A stretch of DNA of 48,783 nucleotides. Origin: Siccirubricoccus soli (GTDB taxonomy: Bacteria > Pseudomonadota > Alphaproteobacteria > Acetobacterales > Acetobacteraceae). The position numbers were made by a program, and so were the translations under genes. Location: assembly GCF_024178315.1 (NCBI RefSeq), contig NZ_JAMZIK010000089.1, positions 1 to 48,783 on the forward strand, given 5' to 3'. The stretch's first letter is position 1. Every line of letters begins with the position of its first letter. Below, piece after piece: positions 1 to 9,256 of this stretch. Under the pieces are notes generated by a model. It saw nothing but the letters and a program-made list of their open reading frames with translations. It was not told where the DNA came from and searched no databases.

Positions 1-147
1 GCGGTACGCGGCGGCCGTGCCGGCCCGGTGCCGCAGAGCGCGGCGCCCCGGGCCGCCCCGCCCGCCAGCCCCGCCCCGAGCCAAGGCCACGCCCCGAACC
101 TGCCAGCCCCGGCGCAGCAGCTGCTGCGTGGCCTGTTGGGCCGGTGA
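1..147 (+). CDS. C-terminal end of an unidentified protein (partial)
   Basis: The frame is open from the first base and ends at TGA 145-147, giving a 48-residue tail rich in Ala and Pro that ends in LPAPAQQLLRGLLGR. The gene continues to the left of the window. The stop overlaps the Shine-Dalgarno stretch of the next gene, so the two were probably co-transcribed. Nothing in the tail identifies a family; a low-complexity linker followed by a short amphipathic end is all that can be seen. Confidence 0.5.
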   Translation, partial: AVRGGRAGPVPQSAAPRAAPPASPAPSQGHAPNLPAPAQQLLRGLLGR

Positions 148-157
148 GGAGATGCCG

Positions 158-868
158 ATGAAGCGTTTCTGGGAACAGGCTACCGCGACGCCGCGGGAGG
201 AGGGCTGGGGCGTGCTGCTGGATGGCCGCCCGGTGCGGCTGCCGGGCGGCACACCGCTGGCCGTGCCCGCCGCCCCGCTGGCCGCCGCCATCGCCGCGGA
301 ATGGCAGGCGGCCGGCGGCACGAAGGGCGGCGAGATGCGGATGGAGGATGTGCCCCTCACCCGCCTCGCCGGCACCGCGCAGGAAAGGATCATGGCGGAG
401 CCCGACGCGATGGTGGAGGGGCTGGCGAAATACGCCGAGACCGATCTGCTCTGCTACCGGGCGGAGGAGGCGAAGCTGGCCGCCGCCCAGGCGGCGCATT
501 GGCAGCCCTGGCTGGACTGGGCGGCGCTGCAGCTCGATGCGCCGCTTGCCGTCACCGCCGGGCTGATGCCGGTGGCCCAGCCGCCGGCTTCGCTCGCCGC
601 GCTGCGCCGGGCGGTCGCCGCCCGCACGCCGCTGGAGCTCGCCGCGCTCGGCGTGCTGGTGCCGGCCTATGGCTCCCTGGTGCTCGCCCTCGCCGTCGTG
701 CATGGCGCGCTGGAGGCCGGCGCGGCGCATGAGCTGGCGACGCTGGATGAGCGGCACCAGGAGGAATTCTGGGGCCTCGACGCCGAGGCGGCGGCGCGGC
801 GGGAGAGGGTGGCGGCGGATGTGGCGGTGGCGGCGCGGCTGCTCGGCCTGCTGCGGCAGGCGGCATGA
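158..868 (+). CDS. ATP12 family F1-ATPase assembly chaperone
   Basis: The product (236 residues) begins [19 protein letters not shown], the usual opening of the ATP12 family, which binds the F1 alpha subunit during ATP synthase assembly. Family-like features are the early [13 protein letters not shown] segment, the EWQAAGG helix near residue 50, the [10 protein letters not shown] stretch and the HWQPWLDWA segment. ATG 158 is chosen over ATG 152 because GAGGAG at 146-151 leaves six bases before 158 and none before 152. The stop overlaps the next start (ATGA at 865), so it is translationally coupled to the acylphosphatase gene. Confidence 0.88.
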   Translation: MKRFWEQATATPREEGWGVLLDGRPVRLPGGTPLAVPAAPLAAAIAAEWQAAGGTKGGEMRMEDVPLTRLAGTAQERIMAEPDAMVEGLAKYAETDLLCYRAEEAKLAAAQAAHWQPWLDWAALQLDAPLAVTAGLMPVAQPPASLAALRRAVAARTPLELAALGVLVPAYGSLVLALAVVHGALEAGAAHELATLDERHQEEFWGLDAEAAARRERVAADVAVAARLLGLLRQAA

Positions 869-1131
869 ACGCCCGGCATCTGCGCATCGAGGGCCGCGTC
901 CAGGGCGTCGGCTACCGCGAATGGATGGTGCGGGAGGCGACGCGGCTCGGCCTCTCCGGCTGGGTGCGCAACCTGTCCGATGGCAGCGTGGAGGCGGTGG
1001 TGGCCGGGCCGGAGCCGGCGGTGCTGGCGCTGCTCACCGCCTGCCGCCGCGGCCCGCGCATGGCCCGGGTGGACGGCATCGTGGAGAGCTTTGCCGAGGT
1101 GCCGGACACGCCCGGCTTCCACCGGCGATGA
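865..1131 (+). CDS. acyP: Acylphosphatase
   Basis: This 88-residue protein has the full acylphosphatase signature: [11 protein letters not shown] at residues 10-20, with the phosphate-binding Arg18, and [14 protein letters not shown] with catalytic Asn36. It hydrolyses carboxyl-phosphate bonds of acyl phosphates in the cytoplasm. Length matches the usual 90 or so residues. It overlaps the genes on both sides by four bases (ATGA at 865 and at 1128), so it sits in a tightly coupled run with ATP12 and the beta-helix protein. There is no functional link among these that I can name. Confidence 0.93.
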   Translation: MNARHLRIEGRVQGVGYREWMVREATRLGLSGWVRNLSDGSVEAVVAGPEPAVLALLTACRRGPRMARVDGIVESFAEVPDTPGFHRR

Positions 1132-2051
1132 GGCGCCTTGCCCTGGGCTTGGCCCTGCTGCTGGCGACCTGGCCGGCGGCGGCGGAGGTGCTGCGCGTCG
1201 GCCCCGGCCAGCGCTTCGCCCGACCCAGCGAAGCCGCCGCCCAGGCCCGTCCCGGCGACCGCGTGCTGATCGCTCCCGGCCAGTACCGGGATTGCGCCGC
1301 GTGGCACACGCCCGACCTGAGGATCGAGGCGGCGGGCGGCGAGGTGGTGCTGCAGGGCCCGGTCTGCGCCGGCAAGGCGCTGTTCGTCATTGCCGCGCCG
1401 CGGGTGACGATCGAGGGGCTGACCTTCCGCGGTGCCGCCGCGCCCGCCGGCAACGGCGCCGGCATCCGGGCGGAGGGCGGCGAGCTGACAATCCGCCGCA
1501 GCCGCTTCGAGGGCAACGAGAACGGCATCCTCACCGCCCCGGCGCCGGAGGCGACGCTGCGCATCGAGGACAGCGTCTTCCTCGGCAATGGCGCGCTGCG
1601 GCCGGGGATGGAGTGCGCGCACGGGGTCTATGCCGGGCAGCTTGGCGCGCTGGTGATCCTGCGCAGCCGGTTCGAGGCGACGCGGATCTGCCACCATGTG
1701 AAGTCCCGCGCGCTGCGGACCGAGATCCTGGACAGCCAGATCCTGGACACGCCGGCGGGCGAGGCGAGCTACCTGGTGGACATCCCGAATGGCGGGGCGC
1801 TGCTGCTGCGGGGCAGCCTGCTGCGCAAGGGGCCGCGGACGGGCAATGCCGGCACCGCCGTGGCGCTGGGCTTCGAGAGCGGGCGGAACCCGCCGGGGGC
1901 GATGCTGGTGGAAGGCAACCGGTTCGAGAACCTGCTGGGCCGGCGGACCAGCTTCGTGACCAACCGGCTGGTGCAGCCGGTGACGCTGCGCGGCAATGTG
2001 CTGACCGGGCCGGTGGTGCCGCTGGCAGGGGCGGGGCAGGTGGCGCCCTGA
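1128..2051 (+). CDS. Secreted right-handed beta-helix repeat protein
   Basis: The 307-residue product starts with a clear signal peptide ([19 protein letters not shown], then EV). The mature part shows the irregular repeats of a parallel beta-helix: [57 protein letters not shown] and [13 protein letters not shown]. Such proteins are often carbohydrate-active or carbohydrate-binding and act in the periplasm or outside the cell; no catalytic residues of a known lyase family are evident. The start ATG overlaps the acyP stop. A strong SD for the next gene lies just after its stop, so it is likely part of the same transcript. Confidence 0.8.
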   Translation: MRRLALGLALLLATWPAAAEVLRVGPGQRFARPSEAAAQARPGDRVLIAPGQYRDCAAWHTPDLRIEAAGGEVVLQGPVCAGKALFVIAAPRVTIEGLTFRGAAAPAGNGAGIRAEGGELTIRRSRFEGNENGILTAPAPEATLRIEDSVFLGNGALRPGMECAHGVYAGQLGALVILRSRFEATRICHHVKSRALRTEILDSQILDTPAGEASYLVDIPNGGALLLRGSLLRKGPRTGNAGTAVALGFESGRNPPGAMLVEGNRFENLLGRRTSFVTNRLVQPVTLRGNVLTGPVVPLAGAGQVAP

Positions 2052-2086
2052 ACTCCGGACGTCACCGATCGGGCGGAGGGCGGCCG

Positions 2087-2464
2087 GTGCTCGGACGGCT
2101 GAGGGCGTGGGCGTGGGCGATCAGGCGGGATGTGCATGCCCTCTGGCTGGCGGCGCGCGATCCGCGTACCCCCTGGTATGCCAAGGCCGTCGCGCTGGCG
2201 ATTGCCGCCTATGCGCTCTCGCCCATCGACCTCATCCCCGATGTCATCCCGGTGCTGGGCTATCTCGATGAGGTGATCCTGCTGCCCCTGGCCATCCTGC
2301 TGGCCATACGGCTGGTGCCCCGGGAGGTGATGGCCGAGCACCGCGCCACTGCCGCGGGCGCGGCAGACAGGCCGACCAGCCGGGCGGGCGCCGCCTTCAT
2401 CCTCGCCCTGTGGCTGGCCATGGCCGCGGCCCTGCTCTGGTGGCTGTGGCCCTTGGTCGAATAG
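2087..2464 (+). CDS. DUF1232 (YkvA-like) membrane protein
   Basis: The 125-residue protein contains the DUF1232 hallmark, SPIDLIPDVIPVLGYLDEVI at about residues 45-64, between hydrophobic stretches, and a second membrane segment near the C-terminus (AAFILALWLAMAAALLWWLW). The start is taken at GTG 2087 because GGCGGAGGG at 2072-2080 is placed six bases ahead; the frame is open further upstream but without any initiation site. Function of the family is not established. It is the last gene in the plus-strand run beginning with ATP12. Confidence 0.78.
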   Translation: MLGRLRAWAWAIRRDVHALWLAARDPRTPWYAKAVALAIAAYALSPIDLIPDVIPVLGYLDEVILLPLAILLAIRLVPREVMAEHRATAAGAADRPTSRAGAAFILALWLAMAAALLWWLWPLVE

Positions 2465-2834
2465 CCGGGCCCCGGGTGGGCCACGGGAGGCGGCATCGGA
2501 ATGGTGCCCTGCGCGGGCGGCCGCGCCGCCGCCCTGTCCCTGCGCACGCCGGCAGGTTTCCCCGCCCTGCTTCATGCCAACGGCAGTCGGTCATGGCCGA
2601 TCGACGGCCCGCAGTCGCCGGGCGGGCCGCCGCCGCGGCCCTTGGCAAGGCGGCATGGGCCCCGGGCGGCATGCACAAGCTCGGCATCGGTCCATGCCCG
2701 ATGTCGTTGGTATACGGTTCACGCAGGCATCCCGGGTGGAGCCCCGCCGAGGGCGCAGGGCTGAACCTCGGCAGAAAGATCGGCAGCGAAAGCGCCTGAG
2801 CTGCGTTATGCTGCGGCGCAATATACGCTAGCCG
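2465..2834 (+). other. Intergenic region before the DUF3141 gene
   Basis: About 370 bases without a convincing gene. Short open frames here use codons unlike the neighbours and have no SD. The last 40 bases turn AT-richer and hold a TGC-N6-GCA dyad, listed separately. No terminator hairpin with a T run was seen for the DUF1232 gene. Confidence 0.5.
2806..2824 (+). promoter_or_regulatory. Possible PhaR-type operator (TGC-N6-GCA dyad)
   Basis: TTATGCTGCGGCGCAATAT contains TGC at 2809-2811 and GCA at 2818-2820 in dyad arrangement, 11-29 bases ahead of the DUF3141 start. PhaR, the repressor of PHA storage genes in alphaproteobacteria, is known to bind TGC/GCA-rich dyads near phasin and PHA genes. 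The resemblance and the nature of the downstream gene are the only evidence; no phaR gene is in the window. Confidence 0.35.
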
Positions 2835-5147
2835 ATGGAACAAGCCCTCATGACCATGGTCCCCACCCCGCCAGGCCGCGAATTCTTCACCCGCGGCGCC
2901 GAGACCATGTCGCGCGTGCTTGGCCAAGCCCAGGCCCTGGCCGATGTCGCCAACCGCCAGGCCACGGCGCTGATGCCCCGGCTGCGCCCGGCCACCCCGC
3001 CGCCCCTGCCGCCGGACCCGCTGGCGCTGCTGCGGGACGCCGCCGACTACGCCTTGGATGCCACGCAGCGCGGCCTGCTCTTCTGGGACACCATGCGCCG
3101 CGCCGGCAACGCCTTCACCGAGCACGAGGCGGCCGGCTGCCCCCCCGTGCTGGTCTTCGACTGGCAGATGGAGCTGGACGGCCGCAACCTGCCCCGGCCC
3201 TGCAACTATGCCCTGGTCCGCATCACCCCGCCGGCCGGCATGCCGCGGACCGACACGGCACTCCGCCCCTTCGTCATCATCGACCCGCGGGCCGGCCATG
3301 GCGCCGGCATCGGCGGCTTCAAGTCGGACAGCCAGGTGGGCGTCGCGCTGCGCCGCGGCCATCCGGTCTATTTCGTCATCTTCTTCCGGGATCCCGAGCC
3401 GGGGCAGACCGTGCTCGACATCACCGCGGCCGAGACCGCCTTCCTCCGCCGGGTGCATGAGCTGCATCCGGGCGCGCCGAAGCCGGTCGTCATCGGCAAC
3501 TGCCAGGGCGGCTGGGCGGTGATGATGCTGGCCGCCAGCCAACCGGAGCTCTGCGGCGCGCTGGTGCTGAACGGCGCCCCGCTCTCCTACTGGGCCGGCG
3601 AGCGCGGGCGGAACCCGATGCGCTATCTCGGCGGCCTCGCCGGCGGCTCCTGGCCCGCCGCGCTGCTGGCCGACCTTGGCCATGGCAAGTTCGACGGCGC
3701 CAACCTGGTGCTGAATTTCGAAAGCCTCTCCCCCGCCAACACCTGGTTCAAGAAATACTATTCCCTGTTCCAGAAGGCCGACACCGAGGCCGAGCGCTTC
3801 CTGGAATTCGAGCGCTGGTGGGGCGGCTACTTCCTGATGAACCGGGAGGAGATCCGCTGGATCGTCGAGAATCTGTTCATCGGCGACCGCTTCGCGCGCG
3901 GCGAGATCTCGGCCGGTGGCGGCGCCACCTTCAACATGCGGGCGGTGCGCTGCCCGGTGGTGGTCTTCGCCTCGGCCGGCGACAACATCACCCCGCCTGG
4001 CCAGGCGCTGCGCTGGATCGCCGACGTCTACCGCGACGAGCAGGAGATCAAGGCGCTCGGCCAGACCATCGTCTATCTCATGCATGATGAGATCGGCCAT
4101 CTCGGCATCTTCGTCTCCGGCGCGGTGGCGCTGAAGGAGCATACCGAGATCGCCGAGACGCTGGCGCTCATCGACAGCGTCGCCCCCGGCCTCTACGAGA
4201 TGCTGATCACCCGGGAGCCCGGCGGCAATGCCTGGTCGGTGGAGCTGAAGGAGCGCTCCATGGCCGATATCCGGGCGCGCAGTGGAGAGGCGAAGAACGA
4301 GGCCTTCCCGGCGGTGGCGAAGATCTCCGCGCTGAACCAGTCGATCTACGACCTGGCCGTGGCGCCGGTGGTGCGGCAGGTGGCGACGGAGCAGGGCGCG
4401 GAGCTGCAGCGGCAGCTCCACCCGCTGCGGCTGCGCCGCACCCTGGTGAGCGACCGCAACCCGCTGATGGCCCCGGTGGCGCCCTTGGCTGAGATGGCGC
4501 GGCAGCACCGCCGGCCGGCCCGCAAGGGCAACCCCTTCCTCGCCTGGGAAGCGATGTGGGCCGGCGCGGTGGAGCAGGGCTTCGACACCTGGCGGGACTG
4601 GCGCGACGCCTGGACCGAGATCGCCTTCCACGGCGTCTATGGCTGGCTGGCGGCACTGGGCATGGCCGGCGGGGAGACGCCGGAGGAAGTTCCCGCCACC
4701 GCGGCGCTCGCCGATGCGCCGGAGGTGCGCCAGGCCCTCGCCCGCATCGAGGCGGGTGGCTATGCGGAAGCGGTGGTGCGGATGATGATCCTGCTGGCCC
4801 AGGCGCGCGGCGGGGTGCGGCGCTCCCGCCTCGCCCGCTCCAACGCCCTGCTGCGGACCGAGGAGCCCTTCGCCGGCATGACGGACAGTGCCCGCCAGGC
4901 GCTGATCCGTGAGCAGACCGTCATCGCCAGCATGGCGCCGGCCGAGGCGCTGGCCGCCCTGCCGAAGCTGCTGCCCGACGCTGCCGGGCGCCGCCGTGCC
5001 ATCGCGGCGGTGGAAGACGTGGCCGGGCCGGAGGAGGAGCTGGGCGAGGCGGCGCAGGCCATGCTGGCGCAGCTCCGCAACGCCCTGCGCCTCGCCCCGG
5101 CCGAGGTGGTGCCCTTCCACGCCGCGGCCGTCCCGCATGGCCTCTGA
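2835..5147 (+). CDS. DUF3141 protein, PHA-synthase-like alpha/beta hydrolase
   Basis: A 770-residue protein of the DUF3141 family. An N-terminal helical part (residues 1-100, phasin-like in composition) precedes an alpha/beta-hydrolase core. The nucleophile elbow GNCQGG at 221-226 carries Cys223, as in PHA synthases, rather than the Ser of ordinary lipases. SAGDNITPP probably supplies the acid and DEIGHLGIF the histidine. The C-terminal 300 residues are helical and unassigned. Members of this family sit near storage-polymer and phosphotransacetylase genes in other genomes (family knowledge); here the gene stands alone, behind a possible PhaR-type dyad. ATG 2835 has no clear SD; ATG 2850 is an alternative. 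Confidence 0.85.
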   Translation: MEQALMTMVPTPPGREFFTRGAETMSRVLGQAQALADVANRQATALMPRLRPATPPPLPPDPLALLRDAADYALDATQRGLLFWDTMRRAGNAFTEHEAAGCPPVLVFDWQMELDGRNLPRPCNYALVRITPPAGMPRTDTALRPFVIIDPRAGHGAGIGGFKSDSQVGVALRRGHPVYFVIFFRDPEPGQTVLDITAAETAFLRRVHELHPGAPKPVVIGNCQGGWAVMMLAASQPELCGALVLNGAPLSYWAGERGRNPMRYLGGLAGGSWPAALLADLGHGKFDGANLVLNFESLSPANTWFKKYYSLFQKADTEAERFLEFERWWGGYFLMNREEIRWIVENLFIGDRFARGEISAGGGATFNMRAVRCPVVVFASAGDNITPPGQALRWIADVYRDEQEIKALGQTIVYLMHDEIGHLGIFVSGAVALKEHTEIAETLALIDSVAPGLYEMLITREPGGNAWSVELKERSMADIRARSGEAKNEAFPAVAKISALNQSIYDLAVAPVVRQVATEQGAELQRQLHPLRLRRTLVSDRNPLMAPVAPLAEMARQHRRPARKGNPFLAWEAMWAGAVEQGFDTWRDWRDAWTEIAFHGVYGWLAALGMAGGETPEEVPATAALADAPEVRQALARIEAGGYAEAVVRMMILLAQARGGVRRSRLARSNALLRTEEPFAGMTDSARQALIREQTVIASMAPAEALAALPKLLPDAAGRRRAIAAVEDVAGPEEELGEAAQAMLAQLRNALRLAPAEVVPFHAAAVPHGL

Positions 5148-5155
5148 TCCCTATC

Positions 5156-5180
5156 CCCTCCCCCGCGCTGCGGGGGAGGG
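5156..5180. terminator. Hairpin between convergent genes
   Basis: CCCTCCCCCGC at 5156-5166 pairs perfectly with GCGGGGGAGGG at 5170-5180 over a three-base loop. It lies between the DUF3141 stop and the stop of the convergent enoyl-CoA hydratase gene, so it can serve both strands. There is no T run, so it may instead be a dispersed intergenic palindrome. Confidence 0.5.
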
Positions 5181-5195
5181 TCGGGGCAGCGCTGC

Positions 5196-6008
5196 CTACT
5201 TCCCCTTGAAGTTCGGCTTCCGCTTCTCGTTGAAGGCGCGGATGCCCTCCATCCGGTCCTCGGTCGGGATGAGCTGGTAGTAGGCCTCGATCTCGAACAG
5301 CATGCCGCTGGCGCGGTCCATCTGCAGCCCTTGGGTGATGGACTTCTTCGCCTGGCGGACCGAAAGCGGGGCGTTGGCGGCGATGGTCCGGGCGGTGTCC
5401 AGCACCGCGGGCAGCACCTCCCCCGGCGGGAAGAGCTTGTTTACCATGCCCCAGTCCAGCGCCTCCTTCGCGCTGAAGGGGCGGCCGGTCAGGATCACCT
5501 CCTTGGCGCGACGCTCACCGATGGTGCGCGGCAGGTTCTGGGTGCCGCCGGCGCCGGGCATGATGCCGAGCGTGACTTCCGTCAGCGCGAAGCGCGCCGT
5601 CTCGCTGGCATAGGCGAAGTCGCAGCAGAGGGCGAGCTCCAGCCCGCCGGCGAAGGCCGCGCCGTTGATGGCGCCGATGAGCGGCGGCGGGCAGGCCAGC
5701 ACGGCGCGCGCCATCCGCTCGAACAGGTAGTGCTGCTTCGCGAATTGCTCGTCCGTCATGCCATTGCGTTCCTTCAGGTCCGCACCGGCGCAGAAGGCGC
5801 GCTCCCCGGCCCCGGTCAGCACCACGCAGCGGACGGCGCCGGGATCGGCCTCCAGCGCCTGGAACACCGCGACCAGCTCCTCGCCCATCCGCGTCGTGAA
5901 GGCGTTGGCGCGTTCCGGCCGGTTCAGCATCACCTGCAGGATGCCGGGCGAGGGCTCGGTGAGCAGCAGCGTGTCGAAGGCGCGGTCGAAGACAGGGGGC
6001 AGTGGCAT
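5196..6008 (-). CDS. Enoyl-CoA hydratase/isomerase family protein
   Basis: The product (270 residues) is a complete crotonase-fold enzyme. CAGADLKERNG forms part of the CoA-binding pocket, NGAAFAGGLELALCCDF forms the first oxyanion-hole segment with one catalytic Glu, and ALTEVTLGIMPGAGGTQNLP carries the second Glu. Both glutamates are present, so hydratase activity is plausible. The C-terminus (GIRAFNEKRKPNFKGK) is typical. ATG 6008 is preceded by GGAGAG at a proper distance; the frame extends upstream without a better start. It converges on the DUF3141 gene and is not part of a beta-oxidation operon here. Confidence 0.9.
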   Translation of the reverse strand: MPLPPVFDRAFDTLLLTEPSPGILQVMLNRPERANAFTTRMGEELVAVFQALEADPGAVRCVVLTGAGERAFCAGADLKERNGMTDEQFAKQHYLFERMARAVLACPPPLIGAINGAAFAGGLELALCCDFAYASETARFALTEVTLGIMPGAGGTQNLPRTIGERRAKEVILTGRPFSAKEALDWGMVNKLFPPGEVLPAVLDTARTIAANAPLSVRQAKKSITQGLQMDRASGMLFEIEAYYQLIPTEDRMEGIRAFNEKRKPNFKGK

Positions 6009-6169
6009 GGCGAACTCTCCGGCCAGGTGATGCGAGGATGGGCGATGCCGGCGCCTGTCGCCGTGGTCGCCCGGGCTCCTTGACGGGACCGTCAACGGGA
6101 CCGCCCGGGAGCCCCCCTCGCGGGGCAAGCTCCTTACCCGATCCGCCCGGCAGCCGGCGAGGGCAGCCC

Positions 6170-7398
6170 TCAGACCCTCGGCAGAGCGGGATCGGCGGCC
6201 TCGGTGCCCACGCCCAGGGCCCGCCGGAGCCGTGCCAGCGGGTGCCGCGCGGCCGCCGCCCGCAAGGAGTCGCGCTCCCGCCTCATCTCGGCAAGTTCGC
6301 CCCTGGCCACGGCCAGATGCGCCTGCAACGCCGCCATCTCGACCATCGCGGCCTGGGTCGTGGCCAGCTCAGCCCGGACCGTGGCCAGCGCAGCCTGGGT
6401 GCCGGCCAGGGTGACCTCGGCCCTAGCCAGCGCGGCGTGCAGCGCCGCCGCCTCGGCCTGCAGCCGGTCCCGCTCCTCGGTCAACACCGCCTGCCGCAGC
6501 CGGTCCTCGAGCTGTGCCTCGGCCCGCCGCAGCGCCGCCCGGAGGCCGGCCTCGGGTTCCTCGCCCGGCCCGAACCGCAGCCGTGCCAGCCGGTCGGCGC
6601 CGAAGGCGTAGGCCTCCGCCAGGAGACGCGAGTAGTAGGGGCCGTCCCAGGTGACATCCGGGCCGGTCACCTGCAGCGCCTCCGGCAGCGAGAGGATGTC
6701 GAGGCCGGGCAGGAGCCGCGCCTCCGCGATCATCTCCGCCAGCAGGGCATTCACCCTGGCGACCAGCCCGGTGTCCCCCCAGGGGGGGCCCGGGACCCCG
6801 AAGGCACGGCCGGTATAGCGCGCATCGTAGAGGATGACCCGGCCACCGCGCCGCAGCCGCGGCTCCAGCACCTGCGCGCGGAACCGCCGGAACCCTCGCG
6901 CCAGGTCTCGAGGAAGGCATCGTCGCGGAAGGAGAGCATGGGCGGGGCGCTCTCCAGCCCCAGCATCCGGAGCATGCCCGAGGGGTCGCTCGGGATGGTG
7001 CCGCCCCCGGGCAGGCCGATCAGCTCGGAGGGGTTGGCGATCCAGCTCTCGCCGAGCCGCAGGACGCCGGTGGCGATGTCCCGGATGAACTCGAACACCA
7101 GCGCATCGCTGCCATTCGCGGCGATGGCGGCGAGATGCACCTTGCGCAGATCGTCGCGGACATAGCGCTCGACCTCCGGCGGGGCGGCGAGGGTGCCGAC
7201 CGCGCTGTCCGGCAGGGCGGGCGCCATCAGTGCAATGGTGGGCCGCCGCCAGAGCTGCGACTTGTGCAACCGGCCCGCCAGGTTGCCGATCAGCTCATGC
7301 AGGCTGCAGGCGCCGATGAGAAGCATGGAGGGCCGGGCCGGGGGCGGCGCGGCAGAAGCTGGCGATTCGTCCGCCATGCCCCGCAGGTTCCCGGCCAT
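6170..7398 (-). pseudogene. DUF6270-like protein, split by a one-base frameshift
   Basis: Two frames on the minus strand join into one protein. The first runs from 7398 (MAGNLRGMADESP..., alternative start 7377) through SMLLIGACSLHELIGN, resembling the G-[SA]-C-S opening of DUF6270, to DDAFLETWREG near 6890. The second picks up as FRRFRAQVLEPRLRRGG and continues through VILYDARYTGRAFG and a long Ala/Arg/Glu-rich coiled coil to 6170. Loss of one G from a G run near 6893-6897 explains the break. It could be a true mutation or an assembly error. The intact protein would be about 409 residues; the DUF6270 assignment is from memory of the motif and is moderate. Confidence 0.6.
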
Positions 7399-7484
7399 TC
7401 CGCCTTGGGATTGAAAATACGGGTGAATTTTCCCGCATCAAGCGAACATCTCCGCGCGGCGCCGGGGCCCGGGCACCGAAGATG

Positions 7485-7513
7485 TTGGCCCCGGGCGCGG
7501 AAGCGCCTAGCCT
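7485..7513 (+). promoter_or_regulatory. Putative promoter of the amidohydrolase gene
   Basis: TTGGCC (7485-7490) and TAGCCT (7508-7513) are 17 bases apart, 29 bases ahead of the ATG. The CTAGCCT block recurs before several other genes in this window, supporting a -10 role. Confidence 0.4.
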
Positions 7514-7542
7514 GCTAACCAAACAAGGCAAGGGAACGGGCC

Positions 7543-9249
7543 ATGAGCAGCACACCCGATCTGGTCATCCGCGGCGGGACCATCCTGGACGGCACCGGCA
7601 AGCCAGGCTTCGAAGCGGATCTGGCCGTGAAGGATGGCCGGATCGCCGCGATCGGGCCGGACCTGCCGCGCGGGGCGGAGGAGATCGACGCCAAGGGCCG
7701 TCTGGTGACGCCGGGCTTCGTCGATATCCACACCCATTACGACGGCCAGGCGGTGTGGGACAGCCACCTCGCCCCCTCCGCGCTGCATGGCGTCACCACC
7801 GCCGTGATGGGCAATTGCGGCGTCGGCTTCGCCCCGGTGCATCCCGGGCAGGAGATGAAGCTGATCGAGCTGATGGAGGGCGTGGAGGACATCCCCGCCC
7901 CGGTGCTCAGCCAGGGCCTGGACTTCAAGTGGCAGAGCTTCGCCGAGTACCTCGCCGTGCTCGATGCCAAGCCGCGCGACATCGACATCTGCGCCCTCGT
8001 GCCGCATGCCGCCGTCCGCGTCTATGTCATGGGCGAGCGGGCGCTGGCGCTGGAAAGCGCCAACCAGGGCGACATCGCCGAAATGCGCCGTATCGTGGCG
8101 GAAGCGGTGGAGGCCGGCGCCTTCGGCTTCTCCACCAGCCGCACCATCAGCCACAAGACGCTGAAGGGTGATTTCACCCCCACCCTGCGGGCGCAGGAGG
8201 AGGAGCTGGCCGGCATCGCGGAGGGGCTGCGCGGGATCGGCAAGGGCTTCATGGAATTCGTCTCGGACTTCAACCAGCCGGACCCGGCCACTGAATTCGG
8301 CCTGATCCGCCGCGTGGTGGAGCGCAGCGGGAGGCCGGCGGTCTTCACCCTGACGGCGCGGCATGACCGCACCGAGCATTGGCGGGAGTTGCTGGCGCTG
8401 TCCAACCGCGCGGCGGCGGAAGGCGTGCCCATCCGCCCGGTCTTCCCGCCGCGGCCCATCGGCATCCTGATGGGCCTCTCCGGCAGCCAGAACCCCTTCA
8501 GCGGCACGCCGAGCTACAAGGCCATCGCCCATCTGCCGGTGCCGCAGCGCGTGGCCGCCATGCGCGACCCGGCGGTGCGTGCCCGCATCCTGTCGGAAGA
8601 CCGCTTCGCCGGCAGCACCTTCCCGCTCATCGCGCGGCTGTCCTTCGAGCGCATGTTCCCCTTCGGCGACCCGCCCAACTACACCCCGGCGAAGGAGAGC
8701 AGCATCGCCGCCCAGGCGGCGCGCGAGGGCCGCACGCCTGAGGACGTGGCCTATGACATGCTGCTGGAGCAGAATGGCGAGGCCTTCATCTTCTGCGCCC
8801 TGACCAACTACGCCTATTACGACCTCTCCCCCAGCGAGGAGCTGCTGCGCCACAAGAACACCATCGTCGGCCTCTCCGATGGCGGGGCGCATGTCGGCTT
8901 CATCTCCGATGGCAGCTTCCCGAGCTTCCTGCTGGCCTATTGGGGCAAGCAGCGCGGCCTGCCCGTGGAGGAGCTGATCCGCCGCCAGACCAGCGACACC
9001 GCCAGCGCCGCCGGCCTGCCGGACCGTGGCCGGCTGGCGCCGGGGCTGCGCGCCGACATCAACGTCATCGACTATGACTCCCTGGCGCTGGAGATGCCCC
9101 GCATGGTGCAGGACCTGCCCGCCGGCGGGCGGCGGCTGATGCAGCGGGCGCGTGGCTACGACGCCACAATCGTCGCCGGGCAGGTGACCTACCGGCATGG
9201 CGAGGCGACCGGCGCGTTGCCCGGCAAGCTGGTCCGCTGCACGCACTGA
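7543..9249 (+). CDS. N-acyl-D-amino-acid deacylase-like amidohydrolase
   Basis: The 568-residue protein belongs to the amidohydrolase superfamily, D-aminoacylase type. Metal-ligand motifs are DIHTHYD at 61-67 (His63 and His65) and the Cys of GNCGVGFAP (Cys92), the bridging cysteine typical of D-aminoacylases. LSDGGAHVGFISDG near residue 450 holds the catalytic Asp. Such enzymes cleave N-acyl-D-amino acids or related cyclic or N-carbamoyl compounds in the cytoplasm; the exact substrate cannot be read. AAGGGAA precedes the ATG. The MFS gene starts seven bases after its stop, so they form a hydrolase-transporter pair. Confidence 0.85.
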   Translation: MSSTPDLVIRGGTILDGTGKPGFEADLAVKDGRIAAIGPDLPRGAEEIDAKGRLVTPGFVDIHTHYDGQAVWDSHLAPSALHGVTTAVMGNCGVGFAPVHPGQEMKLIELMEGVEDIPAPVLSQGLDFKWQSFAEYLAVLDAKPRDIDICALVPHAAVRVYVMGERALALESANQGDIAEMRRIVAEAVEAGAFGFSTSRTISHKTLKGDFTPTLRAQEEELAGIAEGLRGIGKGFMEFVSDFNQPDPATEFGLIRRVVERSGRPAVFTLTARHDRTEHWRELLALSNRAAAEGVPIRPVFPPRPIGILMGLSGSQNPFSGTPSYKAIAHLPVPQRVAAMRDPAVRARILSEDRFAGSTFPLIARLSFERMFPFGDPPNYTPAKESSIAAQAAREGRTPEDVAYDMLLEQNGEAFIFCALTNYAYYDLSPSEELLRHKNTIVGLSDGGAHVGFISDGSFPSFLLAYWGKQRGLPVEELIRRQTSDTASAAGLPDRGRLAPGLRADINVIDYDSLALEMPRMVQDLPAGGRRLMQRARGYDATIVAGQVTYRHGEATGALPGKLVRCTH

Positions 9250-9256
9250 CCCCGGC

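Noticed and set aside
2397-5138. Very long open frame antisense to the DUF3141 gene
   Set aside because: It is low in complexity, His/Arg/Gly-rich and has no start signal; it is a by-product of GC-rich codon bias. The plus-strand protein has clear domain motifs.
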